NCBI RefSeq assembly: GCF_001767395.1
Contig: NZ_CP017014.1
Location: 1,426,001 to 1,490,000, forward strand
DNA: 64,000 nucleotides
Reading direction: 5' to 3'
From: Rhodococcus sp. WMMA185
GTDB taxonomy: Bacteria; Actinomycetota; Actinomycetes; Mycobacteriales; Mycobacteriaceae
Part shown: piece by piece, positions 29,152 to 39,241 of the stretch
Layout of the letters: the number at the start of each line of letters is the position of its first letter
How positions within the stretch are numbered: position 1 is the stretch's first letter
Notes under the pieces: model-generated
What the model was told of the DNA's origin: nothing
What the model saw: only the letters and a program-made list of their open reading frames with translations
Databases searched by the model: none
Program-made: the position numbers and the translations under genes

Positions 29152-30558
29152 TCAAGTGCGCATTTCCTCGAGTTCCAAGCCCGTCGTCTCCGGGACCTTG
29201 GCACGGACGAAGAACAACGACACCAGGGCGAAGAAGGCGAACAGGCCGTACAGGATCCACAGACCGACCGACTGTGTCATGACCGGGACGAACAGAGTCA
29301 CGACGAAGTTCGTGAGCCAGTTGGCCATCGCGGCGGTACCCATGGCCACGGTCCGCATGTCGTTCGGGAACATCTCGGCCAACAGCACCCACATGATGGG
29401 CCCCCATGTGGCGGCGAAGAAGACGACGAAGAGGTTGGCGCCGCCGAGAGCAATCGCGCCCCACGGATTGGCAAGCTCGACGTTGTCGCCGCTTCCCGTC
29501 GCCTGTGAGAAGGCGATCGCGGTAGCCAGCAGGCTCACGAACATTCCGGCTGAGCCGATCATCAGCAGATTACGGCGACCGAACCGGTCGACGAACAGGA
29601 TGGCGACGAAGGTCATGGTTACGTTGATGACCGAGGTGATCACCGACGTTGTGAAGGACTGGCTTTCGGTGAACCCCACCGACCTCCACAGCGTGGTGGA
29701 GTAGTAGAAGATCGCGTTGATACCCACCAATTGCTGGAGCGCCGCCAAGCCGATCCCAACCCAGACCAGGTGGTTGAGCCCGAAGACCGGGCCACGAATG
29801 TCCGAGAATGAAGTGGGCGTTTCGTGGTGCAACGTGTGCCGAATCTCACGGACGCGTTCCCGGGGGTCATGGTCGCCGGTGTAGTGCAGGAGAATCTCAG
29901 CAGCCTCGTCGTCGCGGTGCTGTTCGACCAGATAGCGGGGAGATTCGGGAATGAGCAGGGCCAGAACGCCGTAGACGAACGCAGGGATGAACTCGACGAG
30001 GAACATCCATCGCCACGCCTCCAGGCCCAGCCACAACTCGTTCGCCGCACCGGACGCGAAGTCTGCCAACAGTGCGTTCGACAGCAGGGCGGTGAAAATA
30101 CCGATGGTGAGTGCCAGTTGCTGGATCGAGGCAAGTGCACCTCGGTAGCGGGCGGGTGCGATCTCGGCGATGTAGGTGGGCGCGATAACGGATGCGATAC
30201 CGATTCCGATTCCGCCGATGACACGCCACGCCATCAGGTCGTACACCGTCACGGCGAGTCCTGACCCGATTGCGGAAACCATGAAGAGCGCCGAGCCGAT
30301 CAGCATCACTTTCTTGCGACCTAAACGGTCGGCGATTCGGCCGGCGAACCACGCGCCGGCAGCACATCCGAGGAGAGTGATCGCCACGGAGATGCCTAGC
30401 CCAAAGGATCCGAGATTGAAGTGCCCTTGAATCGCGTCGACGGCACCGTTGATGACGGCGCTGTCGAAACCGAAGAGAAAGCCACCTATGGCAGCCGATA
30501 CGCTGACACCAATCACCTTTGCGGTGTGGTGTCTATCCGATAACTGTGCCTGGGTCAT
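29152..30558 (-). CDS. Sugar porter of the major facilitator superfamily
   Basis: 468-residue, 12-helix transporter. Sugar-porter signatures DRLGRKKVM (loop 2-3), PESPRYL (after helix 6) and DRFGRRNLL (loop 8-9) are all present, as is the QQLVGINAIFYYS segment of helix 7. Likely a hexose or polyol:H+ symporter; substrate not deducible. ATG 30558 (MTQAQ...) is preferred; the upstream extension lacks conserved features. Not part of the M. tuberculosis synteny, so an accessory insertion next to dxs. Confidence 0.9.
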   Translation of the reverse strand: MTQAQLSDRHHTAKVIGVSVSAAIGGFLFGFDSAVINGAVDAIQGHFNLGSFGLGISVAITLLGCAAGAWFAGRIADRLGRKKVMLIGSALFMVSAIGSGLAVTVYDLMAWRVIGGIGIGIASVIAPTYIAEIAPARYRGALASIQQLALTIGIFTALLSNALLADFASGAANELWLGLEAWRWMFLVEFIPAFVYGVLALLIPESPRYLVEQHRDDEAAEILLHYTGDHDPRERVREIRHTLHHETPTSFSDIRGPVFGLNHLVWVGIGLAALQQLVGINAIFYYSTTLWRSVGFTESQSFTTSVITSVINVTMTFVAILFVDRFGRRNLLMIGSAGMFVSLLATAIAFSQATGSGDNVELANPWGAIALGGANLFVVFFAATWGPIMWVLLAEMFPNDMRTVAMGTAAMANWLTNFVVTLFVPVMTQSVGLWILYGLFAFFALVSLFFVRAKVPETTGLELEEMRT

Positions 30559-30978
30559 CGCATACCTGATTTCGTGAACGCTCCTACTTAGCCGAGCGAA
30601 AGAAAATGTGTCGGGGATCACTTTACGCCCGATATGCTGATTCCCCGATAGGCCGACTGTCACTTCTTTGTTTCATTTTCTTCCGACTTCACGGAACAAG
30701 GCGAACAATTGGCGCCCTGTGAGGTCTGCATACGGTCGGGAGGTTCGGTGCTGCCATTGTTCGGACAACAAGAGGTCGCACCATAGCGAATGGTCCGGTT
30801 TGTCCGGTTGCCAGGCGAACGCTGGACACCCAGACGATTCGGGGAGAGTGAATGTTCCGCACCCGGGGGCGTCCGAATGGTGCCACTACCCGGGGCGGTG
30901 TGAGCGCGAAGGCATCCGAAACGTGAACGGGCGCGGCACGAAGATCCGTGCCGCGCCCGTAAGGTGTTTTGCCAGAGA
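30559..30978. other. Intergenic region fadB / MFS gene
   Basis: 420 bases. Contains the fadB terminator (30927-30960) and the upstream region of the MFS gene. No gene seen in the rest. Confidence 0.5.
30927..30960 (-). terminator. Terminator of fadA-fadB operon
   Basis: Perfect 14-bp inverted repeat ACGGGCGCGGCACG and complement with a 6-base loop, 19 bases beyond the fadB stop codon. Confidence 0.88.
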
Positions 30979-33090
30979 CTATTTCACGCTCGCGACACCC
31001 GGAGCGAGGAACCGCTTACCGTTGACTGCCTCGGAGGTGCCGGTGCGGTCCAGGTATGGCGTGATGCCGCCGTTCCAGAATCCGAACCCGCCGCCGAGGA
31101 GGAGACACAGATCGATGTCCTCGGCCGCGGCGACAACGCCCTCGTCGAGCATGATCTGGATCTCCTCGGCGAATGCGCGACGCGTGCGCTCGAGGACCTC
31201 TTCCGCCGTGGAGGCCTTGTCGCCCTGCTTCCACAGTGCGGCGACCTCGGGGTCGACGACCTGCTTGCCGTCGGCGCCGTAGCTCCACACGGCCGACTTC
31301 TTGGCATCGACCAGTGCCTCGAGCCCGGGTGAGCTGGTGAACCGCTCCGGGTAGGCCGCCTGCAGCGTCTCGCCGGTGTGCAGCGCCACTGCCGGGCCGA
31401 CGAGGGCCAACAGGGTGAACGGAGACATCGGCATGCCGAGTTCGGAGATGGCGTTGTCCGCCACATCGAACGGGGTGCCTTCGTCCACCGCCGACATGAC
31501 CTCGCCCAGTGTGCGGGTCACAAGCCGGTTGAAGACGAACCCGGCCTTGTCGCCACAGAGCACGGCAGACTTCTTCAGCGACTTGGCGGTGGCGAAAGCC
31601 GTCGCCAGCGTTGCATCGTCGGTCTTCTCGCCCTTGATGATTTCGAGGAGCGGCAGCACCGCGACGGGGTTGAAGAAGTGGAAGCCGACCACGCGCTCGG
31701 GGTGCTTCAGGTCCGCGGCCATCTCGGTGATCGACAACGAAGAGGTGTTGGTCGCCAGGATGGTTTCCGGGGCGATGTATTCCTCGAGTTCCGCGAAGAT
31801 CTTCTTCTTCAGGTCGAGGTTCTCGAAGACGGCCTCGATCACGAAGTCGGTCTTGGCGAAAGCGGCCTTGTCCAGCGAGCCGGACACGAGGGACTTGAGG
31901 CGGTTGGCGGCGTCGGGGGAGAGCCGCCCCTTGCCCTGCAGCTTGTCGATCTCGGTGTGGACGTACCCGACACCCTTGTCGATGCGTTCCTGGTCGATGT
32001 CGGTGAGGATCACCGGCACCTTCAGCTGGCGGACGAACAGCATCGCCAGCTGACTGGCCATCAGGCCTGCTCCGACGATGCCGACACCGGTGATCTTGCG
32101 TGCAAGGGACTTGTCCGGTGCGCCCGCGGGACGCTTCGCGCGCTTGTTCACGAGGTCGAACGCGTACAGACCGGCGCGGAGCTCGTCGGCGAGGAGAAGA
32201 TCGGCGAGAGCCTCGTCCTCGGCGGCGAAACCCTTGTCGAGCGATGCGGGATCGGTGATGTCGACGGTCCGCGCCAGTTCCAGGAGTTCGACGGCTCGGA
32301 CCGGCCCGGGGGCGTTGTTCTGGGTCTTTCCGGCGACGATGGCCTTCGCCCGTGCGACGGCGTCGTCCCAGCCCTGGCCTCGATCGATCTCGGGACGTGC
32401 CGGAGTGATCTCCCCGGCGAGAACCTTCGCGGCCCAGGCGAAGGACTGCTCGAGGAAGTCGGCCGAACCGAACACCGCGTCGACGACTCCGAGTTCGAGA
32501 GCCTTCTTCGGGCTGAGCGTCTTGTTCTGGTTCAGCGCGTTCTCGATGACAACCGTGACGGCATTCGAGGGTCCGATGAGGTTGGGGAGCAACTGCGTTC
32601 CACCCCAGCCGGGAACCAGCCCGAGGAAGGTCTCGGGAAGTCCGAGTGCACCGGCGCTCTCGGACGCGGTGCGGTAGTGGCTGTGCAGCGCGACCTCGAG
32701 CCCGCCCCCGAGCGCGACCCCGTTGACGAATGCGAACGTAGGCACGGACGATTCACGCAGGCGGCGAAAGACCTTATGGCCGAGGCGGCCGAGTTCGAGC
32801 GCCTGGTCACGGTCCGCGATGCTCGGCACGCCCTTGAGGTCTGCGCCGGCGGCAAAGATGAACGGCTTGCCGGTGATCGCGATCGCGACCGGGTTGGCAG
32901 CGTAGGCCTCGTCGAGGGCGGCGTCGAGAGCGGTCAGACCGCCAGGACCGAAGGACGACGGCTTGGTGTGGTCGAAACCGTTGTCGAGAGTGATCAGCGC
33001 GACCGGCCCCTCGATATTCGGAACCTCAATGATCTTGGTGTATGCGTTCGTCACGACCTCGTCGGCGAATGCTGTTGCGATAGAAGTCAT
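30979..33090 (-). CDS. fadB: Fatty-acid oxidation multifunctional enzyme (enoyl-CoA hydratase / 3-hydroxyacyl-CoA dehydrogenase)
   Basis: 703-residue alpha subunit of the trifunctional beta-oxidation complex. Residues 1-200 are a crotonase domain (ITGKPFIFAAGADLKG and NGVALGGGLEVALH oxyanion/catalytic segments), about 335-515 the NAD-binding half (GVGIVGAGLMASQLA), and the rest two 3-hydroxyacyl-CoA dehydrogenase C-terminal domains with HFFNPV. ATG 33090 directly abuts the stop of fadA. Counterpart of mycobacterial Rv0860, found here at a different locus. Confidence 0.95.
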   Translation of the reverse strand: MTSIATAFADEVVTNAYTKIIEVPNIEGPVALITLDNGFDHTKPSSFGPGGLTALDAALDEAYAANPVAIAITGKPFIFAAGADLKGVPSIADRDQALELGRLGHKVFRRLRESSVPTFAFVNGVALGGGLEVALHSHYRTASESAGALGLPETFLGLVPGWGGTQLLPNLIGPSNAVTVVIENALNQNKTLSPKKALELGVVDAVFGSADFLEQSFAWAAKVLAGEITPARPEIDRGQGWDDAVARAKAIVAGKTQNNAPGPVRAVELLELARTVDITDPASLDKGFAAEDEALADLLLADELRAGLYAFDLVNKRAKRPAGAPDKSLARKITGVGIVGAGLMASQLAMLFVRQLKVPVILTDIDQERIDKGVGYVHTEIDKLQGKGRLSPDAANRLKSLVSGSLDKAAFAKTDFVIEAVFENLDLKKKIFAELEEYIAPETILATNTSSLSITEMAADLKHPERVVGFHFFNPVAVLPLLEIIKGEKTDDATLATAFATAKSLKKSAVLCGDKAGFVFNRLVTRTLGEVMSAVDEGTPFDVADNAISELGMPMSPFTLLALVGPAVALHTGETLQAAYPERFTSSPGLEALVDAKKSAVWSYGADGKQVVDPEVAALWKQGDKASTAEEVLERTRRAFAEEIQIMLDEGVVAAAEDIDLCLLLGGGFGFWNGGITPYLDRTGTSEAVNGKRFLAPGVASVK

Positions 33091-34299
33091 TTACTTCGCT
33101 CCGTCAAAGATTGGGTTTTCCCAGATCACCGTTCCGCCCATGCCCAGACCGATGCACATCGTGGTCAGGCCGTAGCGGACGTCGGGACGCTGGGCGAACT
33201 GGCGGGAGAGCTGGGTCATCAGGCGCACGCCCGAGGACGCGAGGGGGTGCCCACAGGCGATGGCCCCGCCCCACTGGTTCACCCGTGGGTCGTCGTCGGC
33301 GATGCCGTAGTGCTCGAGGAAGGCGAGGACCTGAACCGCGAATGCCTCGTTGATCTCGAACAGGCCGATGTCCTCGATCTTCAGACCGGTACGGGCCAGC
33401 AGCTTCTCGGTGGCGGGTACCGGGCCGATGCCCATCACGGCGGGGTCGACGCCCTGGAACGCGAATCCGACCATGCGCATGCCGATCGGCAGCCCGAGTT
33501 CGGTGGCGGTGTCCTCGCCGGCGAGGAGCGCGGCGGTGGCTCCGTCGTTGAGGCCGGCGGCATTACCGGCGGTGATTCGTCCGGCGGGACGGAACGGCGT
33601 CTTGAGCTTGGCGAGGTCCTCGACCGTCGTTCCGGGGCGAGGCGGCTCGTCCTCTGTGGCCAGTCCCCAGCCCGCGGCGGATCGGGTGGCGACGGGGACG
33701 AGGGTGTCGGCGATGAAGCCCGCCTTGCGGGCTGCCTCGTACTTGTTCTGGCTGGCTACCGCGTACGCGTCGGTGCGATCCTTGGTGATACTGGGGAACC
33801 GGTCGTGGAGGTTCTCGGCCGTGTTGCCCATGACGAGCGCGCTCTGGTCGACGAGACGATCGGCGAGGAAGCGGGGGTTCGGGTCAGCGCCCTCGCCCAT
33901 CGGGTGCCGGCCCATGTGCTCGACGCCGCCGGCGATGACCACGTCGTACTGGCCGAACCCGATCCCGGATGCGGTGGTGGTGACGGACGTCATGGCGCCG
34001 GCGCACATACGGTCTACGGCGAACCCCGGCACGGTCTCGGGCAGTCCGGCGAGAATCCCCGCCGTGCGGCCGATGGTCAGGCCCTGGTCGCCTGTCTGCG
34101 TGGTCGCGGCGATCGCGACGTCGTCGATACGCGCGGGATCCAATTGCGGATTGCGGCGAAGCAGTTCGCGGATGGTCTTCACGACGAGGTCGTCCGCACG
34201 GGTCTCCGCGTACATGCCCTTGGGTCCGGCTTTGCCGAACGGGGTACGGATGCCGTCGACGAACACGACGTTGCGTTGATTGGTGGTGGATGGAGCCAC
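33091..34299 (-). CDS. fadA: Acetyl-CoA C-acyltransferase (3-ketoacyl-CoA thiolase)
   Basis: 402-residue thiolase, beta subunit partner of FadB, cleaving 3-ketoacyl-CoA to acetyl-CoA and a shortened acyl-CoA. Nucleophilic Cys in DRMCAGAM at about residue 99, C-terminal active-site motifs ACGHPLASSG and CIGLGMGG. GTG 34299 is chosen: AGGAGG lies 8 bases upstream. The upstream extension to 34338 would run through that ribosome site. First gene of the fadA-fadB operon. Confidence 0.95.
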   Translation of the reverse strand: MAPSTTNQRNVVFVDGIRTPFGKAGPKGMYAETRADDLVVKTIRELLRRNPQLDPARIDDVAIAATTQTGDQGLTIGRTAGILAGLPETVPGFAVDRMCAGAMTSVTTTASGIGFGQYDVVIAGGVEHMGRHPMGEGADPNPRFLADRLVDQSALVMGNTAENLHDRFPSITKDRTDAYAVASQNKYEAARKAGFIADTLVPVATRSAAGWGLATEDEPPRPGTTVEDLAKLKTPFRPAGRITAGNAAGLNDGATAALLAGEDTATELGLPIGMRMVGFAFQGVDPAVMGIGPVPATEKLLARTGLKIEDIGLFEINEAFAVQVLAFLEHYGIADDDPRVNQWGGAIACGHPLASSGVRLMTQLSRQFAQRPDVRYGLTTMCIGLGMGGTVIWENPIFDGAK

Positions 34300-34377
34300 G
34301 CGAATTCCTCCTGATGGAGCAGTTTGGTCCCGGATCACTGCAAGGCGTCCGGTCTCCCGGCCAGCCTACCCCTACCA

Positions 34378-34391
34378 TTACTGATGGGTAA
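34378..34391. promoter_or_regulatory. Inverted repeat upstream of fadA (candidate operator)
   Basis: TTAC-TGATGG-GTAA, embedded in ACCATTACTGATGGGT, about 80 bases upstream of the fadA start. It could bind a fatty-acid-responsive regulator; I cannot name one. Confidence 0.3.
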
Positions 34392-34471
34392 CTTGGTCGG
34401 CACGGCGTCGGAAACGTCACACAGCGTACCCGAGCGCCTGGGTCGAGCCTCTAGCGTGCCGGTGCCGGAAT

Positions 34472-35758
34472 CTAGCTGTCTTCGGCTCTTTTCCGTTCGG
34501 CCGAGGCGAGCGCTTCGCCCAGCACGGGCACTGTCAGCCGGCGCTGCCACGGTCGGGCCCGACCGGCCTCGAGAACCTGCTCGATCACGGCCTCGAAGTC
34601 ACCGTTCTCGGGCGCCGTCCAGTCCCAGCAGAGCCGTCGAACGAGTTCGGGTGTGACCAAGTTCTCCACAGGGACCGCGACCTCGGCGGCGAGGGCCGCG
34701 AGGGCTTCGCGCACCGTAGTCAGTCGGTCGGCTGCGGCAGGGTCGTTTCGTGCCCAGCGACTTGCGGGCGGCGGACCCGTGGAGGGTGGGTTCTTGGGTG
34801 GGAGTTCCGCCTCAGGCAACGCCCGGGCGTGCTCGAGCGCCTGCAGCCAGATGCGGGAGTATCGCCGTTGGCGGGGTCCACCGAACACGGGTAGGGCCCG
34901 CAGTGCCTCGATGCTTCGGGGATCGGTGCCCGCCGCTTCGATGATTGCCGAATCCGGCAGGACCCGACCGGGGGAGACGTCACGTTTGCGGGCGAGTTCC
35001 TCTCGCGCCTGCCATAACGAGCGAGCGGCGGCGAGTTGACGCTGTGTCTCGAGCGAGGTGATGCGCGAGGTGCGGCGCCACCGGTCGGGTTTGGGTTCCG
35101 GAGGTCCGGCGAGTCGAATGCGCTCGAATTCCTGCACCGCCCATTCGCTCTTGCCCTGCTTGTCGAGTTCGGCGGCCATCTCGTTGCGGAGTTCGACGAG
35201 CAATTCGACGTCGAGTGCGGCGTAGTTGAGCCATGATTCGGGCAGCGGACGCTTCGACCAGTCGGCGGCGCCGTGTCCCTTGCGTAGTTCGAAGCCCAGT
35301 ACTTGATCGACCATCGCGGCGAGGCCGACCCGTTCGAAACCGGCCAGGCGTCCGGCAAGTTCGGTGTCGAACAGGGACGCCGGCGCCAGCCCCAATTCCG
35401 CAAGCCCCGGCAGATCCTGGTCCGCGGCGTGCAGGATCCATTCCAACGGGTTGATCACCTCGGCCAGCGGGGCAAGATCTGTGGCGCAAGGGATCGGGTC
35501 GAGCAGAACCGTCCCGGCACCCTCGCGCCGCAGTTGCACCAGATACGCCCGCGCTGAGTACCGGAAACCCGATGCGCGTTCCGCGTCGACAGCCAGAGGG
35601 CCGCTGCCCTGGTTCAGGGCGGCAGCGGCTTTGGCGACTGCCTCGGCGGTGGCCACCACCTCCGGCACGCCGTCCCTCGGTGCGAGCAAAGGTACGAGCG
35701 GACGATCCGGTTCTCCACCCGGAACGTGCGGCGCGGTCTGGTCGGGGAGTTCGGGCAT
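34472..35758 (-). CDS. rnd: Ribonuclease D-like 3'-5' exonuclease with HRDC domain
   Basis: 428-residue DEDD-family exoribonuclease (Rv2681-like). Exo I motif LAVDAERASG at about 55 (D-x-E), Exo III NYAALDVELLVEL at about 190 (Y-x3-D), and an HRDC domain at about 235-310. Trims tRNA or other stable RNA 3' ends in family members. ATG 35758. Confidence 0.9.
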   Translation of the reverse strand: MPELPDQTAPHVPGGEPDRPLVPLLAPRDGVPEVVATAEAVAKAAAALNQGSGPLAVDAERASGFRYSARAYLVQLRREGAGTVLLDPIPCATDLAPLAEVINPLEWILHAADQDLPGLAELGLAPASLFDTELAGRLAGFERVGLAAMVDQVLGFELRKGHGAADWSKRPLPESWLNYAALDVELLVELRNEMAAELDKQGKSEWAVQEFERIRLAGPPEPKPDRWRRTSRITSLETQRQLAAARSLWQAREELARKRDVSPGRVLPDSAIIEAAGTDPRSIEALRALPVFGGPRQRRYSRIWLQALEHARALPEAELPPKNPPSTGPPPASRWARNDPAAADRLTTVREALAALAAEVAVPVENLVTPELVRRLCWDWTAPENGDFEAVIEQVLEAGRARPWQRRLTVPVLGEALASAERKRAEDS

Positions 35759-35815
35759 GAGGACTGACTCTACGTCGGTCTGTCCGTGGCGCAGCTCATG
35801 ATCCCACCGACGCTC

Positions 35816-37264
35816 TCACGCCGGAGTCTCCGCCTTCTCGGGGAGGCTCGCCTCCGGCTTCCCGGGGAGGCTCGCCTCCGCTGCCTCGAGAAGTTCTTCG
35901 AGCGCGCGGGGAAACGCATCGACCAGATCCCACAGGTGCGGCGCGAGTTCCGGGCAACTCATCAGACCGACATTGAGCTGACCGTTGAGCGACATCACCG
36001 TGACGTTGAGCGCCGCGCCATGGAAGATCGGACCGAGCGGATACATCGCCTTGATCAGAGCGCCGAGGAAGTACATCGGGACGGGTGGCCCGGGCACGTT
36101 GGAGATGACCAGGTTGTGAACCACGGGGTGCCGTTCCGCCAGCCCGAGTGCCGAGTAGAGGCGCATCGCAGTGCCGAAGACCGCCTGGCCGGCGAACTGG
36201 GACCAGTCGTGGAGCAGGCTGGCCCCGAGTGATTCGTTGTGTCCTTTGGAAGTGGAATTTCCTGCGGCGATTTCGAGGAGGCGCTCGGCGGGATCGTCCA
36301 TGTGAGTCCCGAGTTCACTCAGCATGACAGATACCTGGTTGGTTCCGGGCCGATCGCTCTTGCCGTGTACCGAGACCGGAACTGCGGCGACGAGTGATCG
36401 GTCGGGCAGTTCCCGTCGGTCCTCGAGGTAGTGACGCAGTGCACCCGAGCACATGGCGAGAACCACGTCGTTGACTTTGACGCCGAAAGCGTCCTTCACC
36501 TTCTTGACCTTTGCGAGGTCGACCTGAGCGAACGCCATGTTGCGGTGGCTGGTCAGGGTCCCGTTCAACGAGGTGCGCGGCGCGGTGAACGGTGCGGGCA
36601 TCGCATCACCACGGCGGGCACGGTCCACCCAGCGAGGGAGTACGGCGAGGCTTTCCGGAAGGATCTCGAGGAGCTTCGCCGGCCGTGCGGCCACTGCCAG
36701 TAGCCCGCCCAGTGCGATGTCGAGAGTGCTAGCCTGGCCGGCGCCTTTGGTCTCGACAGCCTCCTCGGGGCTCGACCATGCCGCTTCCGCGGTGAGGCCG
36801 CACAGTTGGGCGATCATGTTCGACCCGGTGACGCCGTCCACCCCCGCGTGGTGCATCTTCGACATGATGGCGACGGAACCGTCCTCGAGTCCTTCGATCA
36901 CCCACATCTCCCACAGGGGCCGAGCGCGATCGAGTGGAATCCCGGCGATGTCTCCGCACATCCGAGCGAGCTCGTCGCGGCCACCTGGAGACGGGAGGGC
37001 GACGTGATGGCAGTGACGGTTGATGTCGAAGTCGGTGTCGTCTACCCACACCGGATGGTCGAGGTTGAAGCGGGAATCTTGCAACTTCCGTCGCAACGCC
37101 GGTATGCCCCTGGTGCGTTTGGCGAGTTCGGCCTCGAGTTTCGCGAACGAGTATCCACCCGGAATAGTCGATACGTCCAGGACGACGACCCCGCAGACAT
37201 GTAGCAGTTGCGTAGATGTTTCGAGATAGAGGAAGGACGCGTCGAGTCCGCTGAGTCGCTGCAT
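35816..37264 (-). CDS. Wax ester synthase / diacylglycerol acyltransferase (WS/DGAT)
   Basis: 482-residue acyl-CoA-dependent acyltransferase making triacylglycerol or wax esters for storage. Catalytic HHxxxDG motif HHAGVDG at residues 138-144; start MQRLSGLDASFLYLE and the PGP motif NVPGPPVPMYFLGA are typical. The C-terminus carries an 8-residue duplication (EASLPGKP / EASLPEKA). ATG 37264; the upstream frame to 37333 covers the operator at 37276-37289. The KstR-like site suggests control by sterol catabolism. Confidence 0.93.
   Translation of the reverse strand: MQRLSGLDASFLYLETSTQLLHVCGVVVLDVSTIPGGYSFAKLEAELAKRTRGIPALRRKLQDSRFNLDHPVWVDDTDFDINRHCHHVALPSPGGRDELARMCGDIAGIPLDRARPLWEMWVIEGLEDGSVAIMSKMHHAGVDGVTGSNMIAQLCGLTAEAAWSSPEEAVETKGAGQASTLDIALGGLLAVAARPAKLLEILPESLAVLPRWVDRARRGDAMPAPFTAPRTSLNGTLTSHRNMAFAQVDLAKVKKVKDAFGVKVNDVVLAMCSGALRHYLEDRRELPDRSLVAAVPVSVHGKSDRPGTNQVSVMLSELGTHMDDPAERLLEIAAGNSTSKGHNESLGASLLHDWSQFAGQAVFGTAMRLYSALGLAERHPVVHNLVISNVPGPPVPMYFLGALIKAMYPLGPIFHGAALNVTVMSLNGQLNVGLMSCPELAPHLWDLVDAFPRALEELLEAAEASLPGKPEASLPEKAETPA
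35834..35881 (-). repeat. 24-bp direct duplication in WS/DGAT C-terminus
   Basis: Two copies of a 24-base unit (35834-35857 and 35858-35881), two mismatches, each containing the palindrome GGAGGCTCGCCTCC. Codes for the duplicated 8-residue tail. Confidence 0.85.
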
Positions 37265-37275
37265 GGTCCGAATAC

Positions 37276-37289
37276 TAGAACACGTTCTA
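37276..37289. promoter_or_regulatory. KstR-type operator upstream of WS/DGAT
   Basis: TAGAACACGTTCTA lies 12 bases upstream of the WS/DGAT ATG inside the longer inverted repeat ACTAGAAC-AC-GTTCTAGT (37274-37291). It matches the published KstR consensus TnnAACnnGTTnnA at every fixed position. KstR is the TetR-family repressor of sterol catabolism in Rhodococcus and mycobacteria. Confidence 0.75.
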
Positions 37290-37418
37290 GTAGATGGTCC
37301 ATGATCCGGAAAAAATCGCTGGTGAACACGCAATTTGCAATAGCGACCACCGGATTTTCTTGTTCTCGATTTTCGGCGAGCCGGGTGCCCAGTGACGTAA
37401 CGGATTTGACCTAGCGGG

Positions 37419-38012
37419 TTAGTTGTCGCCCGGTGTGCGCAGTTGTGCCACCCCGGCAGGCGGTAGTCCGGCGGCGTATGCGAGGACCTCGCAGAAGGCT
37501 TCGACGTGCGTTCCCAGTTCGACCGATGTCGCAGTCCAGGACGCCCGCAACTCCAGCTGGTGTGCGTGCGGCGGTCCTGCGATGTCGCCGTACCGTACGG
37601 ATGTCGTGGCGGTCACGGTTCCGCCGAGTGCGTTGAGCGGTTCGCCACGCGACTCGAGCGCGTCCACGAGCCAACTCCACGCCACTTCCGGGAGCAGCGG
37701 ATCCTCCGCTACGACGGCGTCGAGATCGGCCTGGATATAGGCGACGAGGCGCATCGTGCCGTTCCAGGCCTCATCTCCCTCAGGATCGAAGAGGAGGATC
37801 AATCTGCCGAACGCGTCACCGTCGCCCTGATCTGGAGCATCACCGCCTCCAGGATGTACGACCTCCGCGCCGACGGCGTAGCTGTACGGCGCCAGGCGCT
37901 GTGGGGGGCGGATGGGGCCGATCTCGATGTCGGCACGAACCCTGGCCGAGTTCATCGCGGCGACGGCGCTGCGGAACTCGGCCGGTTCGACGGGCGATCC
38001 CGAAGACGTCAC
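37419..38012 (-). CDS. DUF3000 protein
   Basis: 197-residue conserved actinobacterial protein (position of Rv2679/Rv2680 in M. tuberculosis). Recognisable [21 protein letters not shown] start and [14 protein letters not shown] segment. No membrane helix. Function unknown. GTG 38012; divergent from hemE. Confidence 0.8.
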   Translation of the reverse strand: MTSSGSPVEPAEFRSAVAAMNSARVRADIEIGPIRPPQRLAPYSYAVGAEVVHPGGGDAPDQGDGDAFGRLILLFDPEGDEAWNGTMRLVAYIQADLDAVVAEDPLLPEVAWSWLVDALESRGEPLNALGGTVTATTSVRYGDIAGPPHAHQLELRASWTATSVELGTHVEAFCEVLAYAAGLPPAGVAQLRTPGDN

Positions 38013-38143
38013 AGTCCGGGACGGTAGACCCGTATCCCCCTATCTGGTCGGAGGCGCGCCGAGTGGGGCCGATCGGAGGCGGGGCCCGGACATGGCAGCA
38101 TGAGAGCCGCCGACAAACAAGCGGGCAGAGAGTGCGAGGGTCG

Positions 38144-39241
38144 ATGAGCGGGTTGGAAAGTACCAATGCGGGCATGAGCGAGCGGGCGGTCTATGCCTCG
38201 AGGCGGGTGCTGTCGGATGCGCCGTTCCTGGCGGCCGCGCAAGGCCGCACTCCTCGCCGTCGCCCGGTGTGGTTCATGCGGCAGGCAGGCCGATCCCTTC
38301 CCGAGTACCGCGAGATCCGCGCAGGGATCGGAATGCTCGAGTCTTGTTTCGACCCGGCGCTCGTGTGTGAGATCACGATGCAACCCGTGCGCCGTCACGG
38401 TGTCGACGCAGCGATTCTTTTCTCGGACATCGTGGTGCCGCTCAAGGCCGCCGGCATCGACCTGGACATTGTGGCGGGAACCGGTCCCGTCATCGCGAAA
38501 CCGGTTCGGTCGGCTGCAGATGTCACCGCATTGCCGCGCCTCGTTCCGGAGGAGGTGGGGGCAGTCGAGCAGGCAGTACAGCTGCTGACCGCGGAGCTGG
38601 GGTCGACGCCGCTGATCGGGTTCGCCGGCGCCCCGTTCACCCTGGCCTCGTACCTGGTCGAGGGTGGGCCGAGCCGCAACCACGAGCGTACGAAGGCGCT
38701 CATGCATTCCGACCCGAAGACGTGGCATGCGCTACTGGGCAGTCTGGCCGACACCACGATCACCTTCCTGCAGACACAACTGCGCGCGGGAGTCGATGCG
38801 GTGCAACTGTTCGACTCGTGGGCGGGTGCGCTTTCGCTGGCCGACTACCGGGATTTCGTGCTTCCCCATTCCGAGCGAGTGTTTGCCGAGTTGGAGAGCG
38901 CGAAGGTGCCGCGCATCCACTTCGGTGTCGGTACGGGTGAATTGCTCGGGGTGATGGGTGAAGCTGGAGCCGACGTGGTGGGCGTCGATTGGCGTATTCC
39001 GCTGGACGTGGCGGCCCGTCGAGTGGGTCCCGGCAAGGCGTTGCAGGGCAACCTCGACCCCGCCGTGCTGTTCGCCGGACCGTCTGCTGTCGAGAAGCAG
39101 GTCCGCCGCATCGCCCGCGAGGCCGACGCCGCCATCGCCGCCGGCGCGGCAGGCCATATCTTCAACCTCGGCCACGGTGTCTTGCCGGACACGGATCCGG
39201 GGGTGCTGACCGAGGTCGTCGAGTTGGTGCACTCACTGTGA
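38144..39241 (+). CDS. hemE: Uroporphyrinogen decarboxylase
   Basis: 365-residue enzyme converting uroporphyrinogen III to coproporphyrinogen III in heme synthesis. Signature [17 protein letters not shown] near residue 40 and the [17 protein letters not shown] signature near 165. ATG 38144 has GAGG 5-6 bases upstream; the frame is open further up but overlaps DUF3000. Its stop codon overlaps the hemG GTG by 4 bases (GTGA). Confidence 0.96.
   Translation: MSGLESTNAGMSERAVYASRRVLSDAPFLAAAQGRTPRRRPVWFMRQAGRSLPEYREIRAGIGMLESCFDPALVCEITMQPVRRHGVDAAILFSDIVVPLKAAGIDLDIVAGTGPVIAKPVRSAADVTALPRLVPEEVGAVEQAVQLLTAELGSTPLIGFAGAPFTLASYLVEGGPSRNHERTKALMHSDPKTWHALLGSLADTTITFLQTQLRAGVDAVQLFDSWAGALSLADYRDFVLPHSERVFAELESAKVPRIHFGVGTGELLGVMGEAGADVVGVDWRIPLDVAARRVGPGKALQGNLDPAVLFAGPSAVEKQVRRIAREADAAIAAGAAGHIFNLGHGVLPDTDPGVLTEVVELVHSL

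Noticed and set aside
31378-34314. 978-codon open frame on the plus strand
   Set aside because: Antisense to fadB and fadA; long open antisense frames are common at this GC content, composition is Gly/Arg/Asp-rich and no family is recognisable.
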